DNA of 64,000 bases from NCBI GenBank assembly GCA_943736015.1, contig OX031071.1:41046619-41110618 (forward strand), written 5' to 3'. The notes beneath the pieces were generated by a model. That model worked only from the letters and a program-made list of their open reading frames with translations. It searched no databases and was not told where the DNA came from. The DNA is from Tridacna crocea (lineage: Eukaryota > Mollusca > Bivalvia > Cardiida > Cardiidae). This document shows, piece by piece, positions 56,091 to 64,000 of the stretch (positions are counted from its first letter, which is position 1; each line of letters starts with the position of its first letter). Both the position numbers and the translations under genes were made by a program.

Positions 56091-57044
56091 GGAATAAACA
56101 TTAAAGGTACAGAATTTAAGTTATCACAGTTTGCAGACGATACAAGTATATTTCTTGACGGATCGGAAAAATCTTTAAACGAAACACTTAATTCCCTATC
56201 AAAATTTTCTAAATTATCCGGTCTAAACATTAATTTCAATAAAACTAAAGTTGTTTGGATCGGAAAGAAAAAATACAGTTCTGACACCATTAAAACGAAA
56301 TGGAAATTGATATGGGGACATGAGAAATTTGAGTTATTGGGTGTAACTTTTCACGTAGATTTAAACAAAATAATTGATTTAAATTTCATATCAAAATTGG
56401 ATGAAATAGAAAATACAATTAAACGATGGAACCGACGTATCCTCACCCCAATAGGAAAAATTACAGTTATAAAAAGTTTACTTATTTCAAAATTGAACCA
56501 AATGTTTCTTGCCCTACCAAATCCTCCTGAAAACATAGTTTCGCAGCTCCAAAATACATTTTATACATATATTTGGGAAGGCTGTCATAAAATAAAAAGG
56601 TCAGTTGTCACAAAAGATTATATGTACGGTGGACTGAAAATTATAAATGTTAAAGCTTTTATTAATTCACTAAAAATCACTTGGATCAGACGTCTGATTA
56701 GAAGCAAAAGTGGATGGGTAAATATTACTGACGAACTAATAAATAATGAAAAGTTATGTTTATGTGGAAAAGACTTTATAGAAAATCTGATAAACAAAAT
56801 AACAAATCCATTTTGGATAGATGTGCTTAAAGCGCTATATCAGTTAATAGATACTGTTAAAATAGACAATACGAACATTCAAGACATTCCAATATTCTAC
56901 AACCCGAACATCAAAATTAATGGCAAAAGTATTTTTCTAAATAAGGTATACAAGGCTGGCATTAACTGTATAGGAGATTTATTCAATTCTAATGGTTCCT
57001 TCTCAAGCGCAGAACAAATAAATACTTGTCGCTTAATTTTTTAA
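56091..57044 (+). CDS. LINE ORF: reverse transcriptase, palm part 2 and thumb
   Basis: GINIKGTEFKLSQFADDTSI contains the catalytic FADD box; LSGLNINFNKTKVVWIG and ELLGVTF are the following RT blocks. Open for 318 codons. A one-base indel lies near 57030-57040. Confidence 0.88.
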   Translation, partial: GINIKGTEFKLSQFADDTSIFLDGSEKSLNETLNSLSKFSKLSGLNINFNKTKVVWIGKKKYSSDTIKTKWKLIWGHEKFELLGVTFHVDLNKIIDLNFISKLDEIENTIKRWNRRILTPIGKITVIKSLLISKLNQMFLALPNPPENIVSQLQNTFYTYIWEGCHKIKRSVVTKDYMYGGLKIINVKAFINSLKITWIRRLIRSKSGWVNITDELINNEKLCLCGKDFIENLINKITNPFWIDVLKALYQLIDTVKIDNTNIQDIPIFYNPNIKINGKSIFLNKVYKAGINCIGDLFNSNGSFSSAEQINTCRLIF

Positions 57045-57778
57045 CTTTTCAGCAATTAAAGTGCGCTATTAAAAAGTACCTAACAGACCTGTCCTTAAAA
57101 ACCGAAAACATTTGTAAACAACATAGACCCATAATACCACCATACCTTCAACTGATTCTTAAGGATTCAAAAGGTTCAAAAAGTATCTATCAAAGTCTTA
57201 ACAAAAACAACGATCAGCCAGTGTGTGTTCAAACTTGGGCACAGAAATTAAACATCAGCATAGATTTCGATGAATGGAAACAAATATTTTTCTTACCTTT
57301 TTTAATAACAAAAGATTCATATATACAATGGTTCCAATATCGAATTATTCACCGCATTCTTGGAGTAAATAAGTTCTTGTACAAAATAAAATATATTGAC
57401 TCTTCAGATTGCACTTTTTGTACTGACGAACAAGAAACAATTGAGCATTTATTCTGGAACTGTCCAAAAGTTAAACCAATTATCTCAAATTACTTAAAAT
57501 ACAATGGAACCATTTACTTAAATCTAACTGTTAAAAGAATGTTGTTTGGATACGTCAAATCTAATACCTACGCGAAAAATACTCTTCTCATTTTGTTTAA
57601 AATGTACATCTTTAAATGTAGATCTAGAAAACAAATACCTACAGAAACTGGTGCCAGGAATTTTATATCTATTAAATTTACGATTCTAAGAAAAGCAGCC
57701 ATTGAAAACAATAATCTAGAATGTTTTAATAAAGACTGGGAAAACTTTACTTGTTTTATGGATAATTCAAGAGATTAA
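57026..57778 (+). CDS. LINE ORF: C-terminal domain with zinc finger
   Basis: Continues SLNFLTFQQLKCAIKKYL. Near residue 130, CTFCTDEQETIEHLFWNC fits the CxxC...HxxxxC zinc-binding domain at the C-terminus of L1-type ORF2 proteins. It ends at TAA 57776-57778, followed by a short 3' UTR and poly-A. Confidence 0.85.
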   Translation: MSLNFLTFQQLKCAIKKYLTDLSLKTENICKQHRPIIPPYLQLILKDSKGSKSIYQSLNKNNDQPVCVQTWAQKLNISIDFDEWKQIFFLPFLITKDSYIQWFQYRIIHRILGVNKFLYKIKYIDSSDCTFCTDEQETIEHLFWNCPKVKPIISNYLKYNGTIYLNLTVKRMLFGYVKSNTYAKNTLLILFKMYIFKCRSRKQIPTETGARNFISIKFTILRKAAIENNNLECFNKDWENFTCFMDNSRD

Positions 57779-57967
57779 TATATTTTTTTCTCTAAACCTG
57801 GGAAAATTCACTTTCTTTTCCTCATGTTTATTATCTGTTTTTGTTTCTTTGTCCCTAACTGTATGACCATGAATTGTATTACTTTGCTTTGTAAGATGTG
57901 GAGAGGGATAGCTCCCCGACCCTCACACACCAATATACGGGGACAATAAAATTTGTAAAAAAAAAAA

Positions 57968-57978
57968 AATGTCATCTG
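57968..57978. repeat. LINE target-site duplication, right
   Basis: AATGTCATCTG after the poly-A run. Confidence 0.92.
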
Positions 57979-58018
57979 TTGTATTTACCATTTGGTTTTC
58001 CCATAAAATGTGTAGGCT

Positions 58019-58247
58019 TTAACCCTTTACTACACAATACCTACTTTTAACGACCCTGAGAAATAGGCCTTTTGAAAACATTGTGGGAAAAGGAGAAAGT
58101 GCTGGTAACCAGCATTTTCTCCTTTTCCCACAAAGTTTTCTGCTCTGATGGAAACAAATTTCAATTTTTGAATTGCGTTTATTTTGTCGCCTGCAGGTGT
58201 TTTCAGTTTGGACCAATCTAAAGTTCTGTCATTTGGTAAAGAGTTAA
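58019..58247 (-). mobile_element. HP-A in intron 4
   Basis: TTAACCCTTTACTACACAAT start and CATTTGGTAAAGAGTTAA end. The stem differs at one base (GAAAGTGCTGG). Confidence 0.88.
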
Positions 58248-58269
58248 TCTTGAGTTTGAACCACATTGA

Positions 58270-58360
58270 AAAAAAAACAGCTTTTGAAAGGCATGGTTGA
58301 AAAAGGAGAAAATGCTGGTAACCAGCATTTCTTCTTTTCCGACCATGTTTACCGAGTTGA
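58270..58360 (-). mobile_element. HP-A centre fragment
   Basis: CTTTTGAAAGGCATGGTTGA, AAAAGGAGAAAATGCTGGTA and its partial complement. No ends are present. Confidence 0.55.
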
Positions 58361-58489
58361 ATCTAGTGGGATTGGTAGAATTAAGCTTTTAGTAAGCAAT
58401 TGGTACAAATGATTTAATAAAAACAAACAGTGTAGGCCATATCTCAAACATAACTTTAATTTGTGGCTCAAAACCAAAACTCCCGCCGA

Positions 58490-58725
58490 GTAGCAGCAGC
58501 ACAATTGATAGCTATGGGACTTGGAAAGAGAGAGTTGCTGTTTTGACTTGCAAGCTTGGCCAATTTCTCTCCAAGAGTTGATGATAACCGTTTTTTAATT
58601 GTTCACAGCTTATTATTCTTTTGACAATGGTTATGTGTGTAAGCAGCCAGTGGCGCAAGCCGCCGTGATATAAAATTGAAATAATGTTGAGTAGGGTGTG
58701 AAATGCCATATTGAAAATTACCAGA
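58490..58725 (+). mobile_element. SINE-1, diverged
   Basis: CAAGCTTGGCCAATTTCTCT, GAGTTGATGATAACCG and AAGCAGCCAGTGGCG are SINE-1 words in order. The tRNA head is hardly recognisable. Confidence 0.6.
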
Positions 58726-58902
58726 ATTCTGAAGCTTACAGAGTCAGCGGGTGACAGCTCGTGGCCAGAATAAAAGTAATATGAATATGTGCCCTTAAAA
58801 GGATACTAATATCAGATATTTCCAAACTTTGTATATTTTTACGAGTCTATTATTTTTTAATTAAAATTATATGATTTAAACTTAACTTTTCATTGTTTCT
58901 AG

Positions 58903-59044
58903 GTGGGCAGTCATGGTATCGAGGCTTCTTGGGCTGGTGGGGAAAGAGGCAGGGAAGTAATAGACAAAGTACTCCCTATAATACCCAAACTGTTGTCAAA
59001 ACATGGGCTGTTTTACCTGGTTATTATAAAAGAAAATGATCCAG
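58903..59044 (+). CDS. N6AMT1: N6AMT1 exon 5
   Basis: Acceptor TTGTTTCTAG ends at 58902 and donor GTAGGG begins at 59045. It encodes VGSHGIEASWAGGERGREVI then DKVLPIIPKLLSKHGLFYLV and IIKENDP, matching the conserved GIEA-WAGG...GLFYLV stretch. The exon is intact and ends in phase 1. The last exon (family end ...LSVLKF) is not found before 64000. Intron 4 is ~9.0 kb, most of it mobile elements. Confidence 0.92.
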
Positions 59045-59056
59045 GTAGGGTTACTA

Positions 59057-59288
59057 TTTATCCCTTTTCCCCACACAGCAAAATTTTAGACCTATCCATA
59101 TTGGAATCATTTGCAGAAGACAGTTTCATGGCGGCTCAAATGATGCAAATCTTCTTTGATAGAGCATAAAACTTTGTGAGAAAAGGAGAAAATGCTGGTT
59201 ACCAGCATTTTCTCCTGTTTCCACAATGTTTTTAAAGGGCTTGTTTCTTGGCGTCGTTCAAAGTTGTCATTCTGTGGTAAAGGGTTAT
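59057..59288 (+). mobile_element. HP-A 12 bp after the exon 5 donor
   Basis: Left end diverged (TTTATCCCTTTTCCCCACAC), then GCAAAATTTTAGACCTATCC; stem intact; end TGTGGTAAAGGGTTAT. Confidence 0.8.
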
Positions 59289-59289
59289 A

Positions 59290-59805
59290 TTATATTTCAT
59301 GTGTCTAATTTTAGAAATGTTACGGGTAAAGAAATGTCGTAATTAAAGCTGGGGGGAATTATTTCCCTGTCACAATGAATATTTTCCTCCTGCCGAAAAT
59401 TTTGAACAACATTTTTGTTCTACTTGAGACAACTAGTTTTAAAAATGGCATTTGTTGACAATATAATCGGAGGAAATACAATATATAATTTATTTCATCA
59501 GTTTGTGGTGAATATGGGGAATTAATAGCTTCAAAAGGGAAAGGTCCGCAAAAATAACTCATACCTTACGGCACTCGTTATTTTCGCATACCTTTACCTT
59601 TTTCGACAATTTTTTTCCCATATTACCACAAGATGATGAAATAATCTCTATATATTTGAGTACTTGATTGATATCATACAGCACAGAGTTACCTTATATT
59701 AAATAACCTTTTTCACAGCTCAAACTCTTTGTAATTTTATGTCATTGTTATTGTTACCTTGTCTCAGTTCTAAACTCTCTACCAAACAACAAAGCTTTTT
59801 ATAAG
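59290..59805. other. No feature recognised
   Basis: AT-rich intronic sequence without element ends or coding potential. Confidence 0.35.
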
Positions 59806-60683
59806 CCTGAAGGGTCGTATTATGTTATACCCCCGGTCGTCCTTCCGTCCGTCCGTCTGTCCGTCCGTTAGTCTTTTTCTTGTTTACGCGATAAAGTCTG
59901 CATTTGTGGTCAGATTTTTGTGAAACTTGCACAGATTGTTTATCTTATCAATAGCTTCAACCCTATTGATTTTGAGAAAAATCAAACAAACAATATGGGA
60001 AAAGTAGCCATTTCAAGTTGAAAATTTCAAATTCTTGTTTACGCGATAAAGTTTGCATTTCTCATCAGATTTTCATGAAACTTGCACAGTTTATTTATCT
60101 GATCAATAGCTTCAAGCCTGTTGATTTTGAGAAAAATCTGACAAATAGTATGGGAAAAGTAGCCATTTCAATTTGAAAATTTCAAATTCTTGTTTACGCG
60201 ATAAAGTCTGCATTTGTAGCTAGATTTTCGTGATACTTGCACAGTTTGTTTATCTCATCAATAGCTTCAACCCTATTGATTTTGAAAAAAATCCAACAAA
60301 CAGTATGGGAAAAGTAGCCATTTCAAGTTGAAAATTTCAAATTCTTGTTTACACGATAAAGTCTGCATTTCTTGTCAGATTTTCATGAAAATCACACAGT
60401 TTGTTTATCTCGTCAGTAGCTTCAACCCTACTGATTTTGAAAAAAATCCACTAAAATATATGGGAAAAGTAGCCATCTCAATTTGAAAATTTCAAATTCT
60501 TGTTTACGCGATAAAATGTGCATGTTGTTATCAGATTTTTGTGAAATTTGCACAGTTTGTTTATCTCATCAATAGCTTAAACCCTATGGATTTTGAAAAA
60601 ATCCAACAAACAGTCTAGAAAAGTAGCCATTTTAAGTTGACTGCCAGTAGAGCATATTCAGGCCCTTCAGGGCCTTCTAGTTT
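59806..60683 (-). mobile_element. Tandem-repeat-cored element, ~156-bp units x5
   Basis: It begins with CCCCCGGTCGTCCTTCCGTC and a (CCGT)n stretch. Units start TTCTTGTTTACGCGATAAAG at 59876, 60032, 60189, 60342 and 60496. It ends AGGCCCTTCAGGGCCTTCTA, a hairpin. The architecture equals the other tandem-repeat-cored elements, but both the core and the terminal hairpin differ. Confidence 0.8.
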
Positions 60684-60872
60684 AAGTCAAGTAAAACTGC
60701 GCGATCAAATAGAGATAGATCTAATTCTTATGGTATGAAAATCGTTTTGATGAACCTGTTTACAAACAATAAGGGGAATTTAAGAAAGGAACAAGCGTCC
60801 CCCATTTTGGTTTAAATTCTATAGCGGGCTCTTTCGTCCCTGACTTCGGTCACCTATAAACTGACAACATCA

Positions 60873-61077
60873 TTAAAGATGGGGCACCAATATAGGATTC
60901 GTGTAACATTGCCTTTCATCTCCGAAAAAACGTACATATATGGGTAATCCATAACCGATTGGGTGATAGATGCTGCTTCCCTTCATCAATCATAGATTAC
61001 CTTGAGTCTTGGCTTAATCTGTACAGTTTTGGCATTGAAAGATGAAGTTACACAAATCCATGGTGCCCTATCCTTAA
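60873..61077. mobile_element. Family D TTAA foldback element
   Basis: TTAAAGATGGGGCACCAATA (with TAGGATTCGTGTAAC) pairs inverted with GTTACACAAATCCATGGTGC and CCTATCCTTAA. The ~33-bp inverted ends sit inside TTAA; 205 bp in all, no coding. Confidence 0.75.
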
Positions 61078-61649
61078 TTTAAGAAATTACGTCTTTTCTA
61101 TTGTTGTTTATAATTCAATAAACTATGGTTGTCAAGTTATGAGGGACAATAAATAATTTGCATTGCACCTCACAACTCACAGCATTGATTATTGAATGGT
61201 AAACCAGAATAGAAAGAAGATTATTAAGATTCTAACACGACCAACTCTTAATGAAAGGTAAACAAGTTCATACTCATGAGTTAAAACGTGGATGTAGATT
61301 ACATTCCATTGAATAACTTGCTTTATACAAAGTCGTGATGTCAGTCTAGATAGAATGACGTAGATTTTACCAGGCTTTCGATGCATTTTGTTTTTAGAGC
61401 CGAATTAACATGTCATGTGAGAATGTGATTTATGTAAGTCCAAATTGAATCTAAAGAAATGGAATGGTAGAATTACACTCCTGAAAAGCAGTTGATAAGA
61501 TTTAGATTTACTCATGTGTGCTAAAATTACTGATCGTTTGTGGTGTGATTCAGAAATAATGATTGTCAGAACAGTCAAAATGTCCCACACATGACACATC
61601 CTGAAGCACAGCTCCAGGTAACAGGAAGTGATGGTATTCAAAATCCATC
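61078..61649. other. No feature recognised
   Basis: Unassigned sequence. No final exon of N6AMT1 is seen here. Confidence 0.35.
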
Positions 61650-61860
61650 ATTTCTCTTTGAAACCCTATGTTGTGGATACTCATTTGAATCATCTCGATG
61701 CGATGACCCTAATGAGTGCCCACAGCATAGGGTTTATTGGAGAATTACTAATATTTTCAACTTTGAAATCAATATCACTCCCTCTATCTGGCACTCTGCT
61801 GAAGTATATTGGCAGAGTCCCATTGATGGTCGTAAATTATCGTTCTTCCAGAGAATATAA
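61650..61860. repeat. Foldback-type repeat related to 42115-42305
   Basis: AAACCCTATGTTGTGGATAC and CAGCATAGGGTTTATTGG are inverted to one another; TCAATATCACTCCCTCTATC matches the reverse complement of 42178-42200. Confidence 0.5.
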
Positions 61861-62139
61861 ATTGTAAACTTTTCCTTATCAAAATGTATTTTTACATTAA
61901 AATGTACAGCTTAAATGATCGAATTTGTCTTTGAAAGGGTGTGAAACATTGTGAAGAAGGAGCAAAGACAAGCTAATTTATTTTCATGTATTTTTTTCAT
62001 TCTAATTGGGAATAGCATGGACTTCATTTGGAAAGGGCATATAAAATGGAATTTTTGTTACATGTCCTTGTTGATTAGGCTGAAGAAGACCACAAAATCT
62101 GATAAATTTATGCAGATTAATTTGTTTAGTGTATACCGC

Positions 62140-62275
62140 ACAATCTGAGTTTTAAAGACAGTGAGAAAAAGGCCTTTTGAAATATTGTATGTAGAGGAGA
62201 AAATGCTGGGCAACCATCATTTTCTCCTTTTTCCTCACCGTATCTTTTACCTTATCTGAGAGTAAGGGAGACCAG
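62140..62275 (-). mobile_element. HP-A, degraded
   Basis: GTTTTAAAGACAGTGAGAAA, GAGGAGAAAATGCTGGGCAA and CATTTTCTCCTTTTTCC are in order; ends lost. Confidence 0.55.
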
Positions 62276-62279
62276 TTTT

Positions 62280-63936
62280 TAGCTCCACTGGCCAAAGGCC
62301 AGCGGGCTTATGTCATGGTCCGTCGTCCGTCCGTTAACTTTTTTTTAAAACATCTTCTTCTCTGAAACTACCTATCCAATTTTGATGAAACTTCACAAAA
62401 ATGATCCTGCCATGGTCCTCTTCAGAATTTCTTGAAAGAATTTAATTCCTTAAAAAACTCTGGTTGCCATGGCAACAAAACTGAAAAATTTTGAAAATCT
62501 TTGAAAATCTTCTTGTCTGAAACCGTAAGGCCTAGGGCTACCAAATTTGGCATGTAGCTTTATCTAATGGACCTCTACCAAGTTTCTTCAAATTATAGCC
62601 CTGGGGTCAAAATTGACCCCGCCCCGGGGGTCACAAGTTTTACATGGGTTTAGGGAGAACTTTAAAATTCCTCTTCTACCTAGCCATAGGGCCCAGGGCT
62701 ACCAAATTTGGCATGTGGCTTTATCTAGTGGACCTCTACCAAGAGCGTCCAAATTATAGACCTGGGGTCAAAATTGGCCCCGTCCCGGGGGTAACAAGTT
62801 TTACATGGGCTTATATAGGGAGAACTTTAAAATTCTTTTTCGACCTAGCCATTGGGCCTAGGGCTACCAAATTTATCATGTAGCTTTATCTAGTGGACCT
62901 CTACCAAGGGTGTCCAAATTATAGCCCAGGGATCAAATTTGGCCCCGCCCCGGAGGGTAACAAGTTTTACATGGGCTTATATAGGGAAAACTTTCAAAAT
63001 CTTCTCGCACCTAGCTACATGTATAAGGGCTAGGGCAATCAAATTTTGCATGTAGCTTTATCTAGGGTGTCTCTACCAAGGGTGCCCAAATTATAGCCCT
63101 GGGGTCAAATTTAGCTCCGACCCAGGGGCTCACAAGTTTTACATGGGCTTATATAGGGAAACTTTAATAATCTACTCGTACATAACCATAAGGCCTAGGG
63201 CTACCAAATTTTGCATGTCGCTTTATCTAATGGGCCTCTACCAAGAGGGCCCAAATTTTAACTTTGGGGGTCAAGTTTGTCCCCACCCCAGGGGTCACAA
63301 GTTTTACATTGGATTTTATAGTGAAACCTTGATAAATCTGTCTCATGGGTCACATATTTTACAGGGCCTTTTATTGAGCAAACTTGTTTAACAGGGCTTT
63401 TTATTGGACAAGATTAAAAAGTCTTCTTGTTTATAATCACACATTCTAGTTTCATACTGTAGGTCTGGGGTCAAAATTGGCTCCATTCCAGGGATTACAA
63501 GTTTAACATGGGCTTCAAAATATAGTCACTTCAATTTAAACATTGATCAAGGGAAATAACTCTTTTTATGAAAGATAAAGTTTGTTACTATTTACTTCCC
63601 TTGATTACCAAACTGCAGTGATACATGATTTGTGCCAGACATTAAGTTTTTTGATAGAAATTATTCTGTTTTCAAGGAGTGTGATTCATTTTGATGCTAA
63701 TAGTTATGCTTACATGAGCATAGTTGAATAATAAATTCAGAGTAAGGTTTCTATCATTCAGCTTATTTTTCCAAGGATTTTACCTTTTGTGCTAATGAAT
63801 TAACCTGCTTGTATTGCCTGACAGTGTTCATTGTTTTTGAAGGCCCTCTTATTCATGGTTGTGAACACTTCAATTTGTGTGGTAAAGGAGTAAAAAGTCA
63901 GTGGAGCGATACAGGGCCATCATGGCCCTCTTGTTT
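62280..63936 (-). mobile_element. Tandem-repeat-cored element, ~165-bp units x5
   Basis: It starts TAGCTCCACTGGCCAAAGGC and GTCCGTCGTCCGTCCG. Units with AGGGCTACCAAATTTGGCAT recur near 62534, 62695, 62862, 63030 and 63197. It ends GCGATACAGGGCCATCATGG/CCCTCTTGTT, the terminal hairpin shared with 17931-19213 and 53221-56086. The stretch 63400-63880 between core and end is less repetitive. Confidence 0.75.
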
Positions 63937-63952
63937 ATCATTTGAGCCTCAT

Positions 63953-64000
63953 TTAACCCTTTACTAACCAATCCCTGAATTTCAAAATCCTGAGAGTAAA
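63953..64000 (-). mobile_element. HP-A, cut by the window end
   Basis: TTAACCCTTTACTAACCAAT then CCCTGAATTTCAAAATCCTG. Only the first 48 bases are inside. Confidence 0.75.

Larger units (their letters stand above)
50754..57967 (+). mobile_element. Nearly full-length LINE (L1/Tx1-like), split by another element
   Basis: The element runs from 50754 to a poly-A end at 57955-57967 and is flanked by an 11-bp target-site duplication. Without the 53221-56086 insert it is ~4.35 kb. A ~380-bp 5' region precedes one long ORF (endonuclease, reverse transcriptase, C-terminal zinc finger). I see no ORF1. The RT blocks GFNADFYK, NWRPITLLN and RGCRQGDPLS resemble L1/Tx1-group elements. The ORF is interrupted by about four small indels and no clear substitution stop, so it is young but as given not intact. 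Confidence 0.88.

Noticed and set aside
61591-61867. Overlapping 79-89-codon frames as a gene
   Set aside because: The region matches the foldback repeat at 42115-42305, and two frames are open at once, which fits repeat DNA better than a gene.
59290-64000. Final exon of N6AMT1
   Set aside because: No sequence resembling the conserved C-terminus (…LSVLKF) with a proper acceptor was found; it is probably beyond the window.

Overview
The window is eukaryotic, AT-rich and dominated by repeats, with a few exons bounded by GT/AG splice sites. The organism is most likely a bivalve mollusc. That rests on the mobile elements: repeated elements with cores of ~147-166 bp tandem units, CGACGGACGG-type microsatellites and hairpin ends resemble the 'pearl'/Helentron-like elements known from bivalves. 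I cannot place it more precisely from sequence alone.

Host genes. Two multi-exon genes lie on the + strand. (1) A leucine-rich-repeat (LRR) protein gene has exons at 29496-29586 and 30855-32247; its 5' part was not found. (2) An N6AMT1/HemK2-type methyltransferase gene has five exons at 40407-40532, 44617-44696, 45781-45871, 49796-49879 and 58903-59044; the last exon lies beyond the window. Both genes carry small reading-frame defects as given, so they are either decaying or the sequence holds indel errors.

Layout. 1-2.2 kb: foldback and inverted-repeat elements. 2.24-14.44 kb: a tandem segmental duplication (copy A 2237-8782, copy B 8783-14437). Each copy holds private insertions, so each serves as an empty-site record for the other. 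14.5-21.3 kb: hairpin elements, a LINE scrap, a minisatellite and a tandem-repeat-cored element. 21.3-25.1 kb: a block bounded by ~290-bp inverted repeats and filled with chained TTAA elements. 25.2-29.1 kb: palindromes, a SINE-derived minisatellite and an unidentified coding remnant. 29.2-32.3 kb: the LRR gene. 32.6-40.3 kb: nested elements, SINEs and tandem-repeat-cored elements. 40.4-59.1 kb: the N6AMT1 gene, whose introns hold many insertions; intron 4 holds a nearly full-length LINE (50754-57967, with target-site duplications) that is itself split by a 2.9-kb tandem-repeat-cored element (53221-56086). 59.1-64 kb: more tandem-repeat-cored elements and hairpin elements.

The dominant component is one short element, here called HP-A: ~225 bp, ends TTAAC(C/T)CTTTACC...GGTAAAG(A/G)GTTAA, with a near-perfect central hairpin of ~30-nt arms. 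About 40 complete, partial or broken copies occur in 64 kb. Comparison of segmental copies A and B supports insertion at TTAA, as in piggyBac-type elements. HP-A copies chain together by sharing TTAA sites, seed minisatellites, recombine through their centres, lie close to N6AMT1 exons, and one marks the breakpoint of the segmental duplication.
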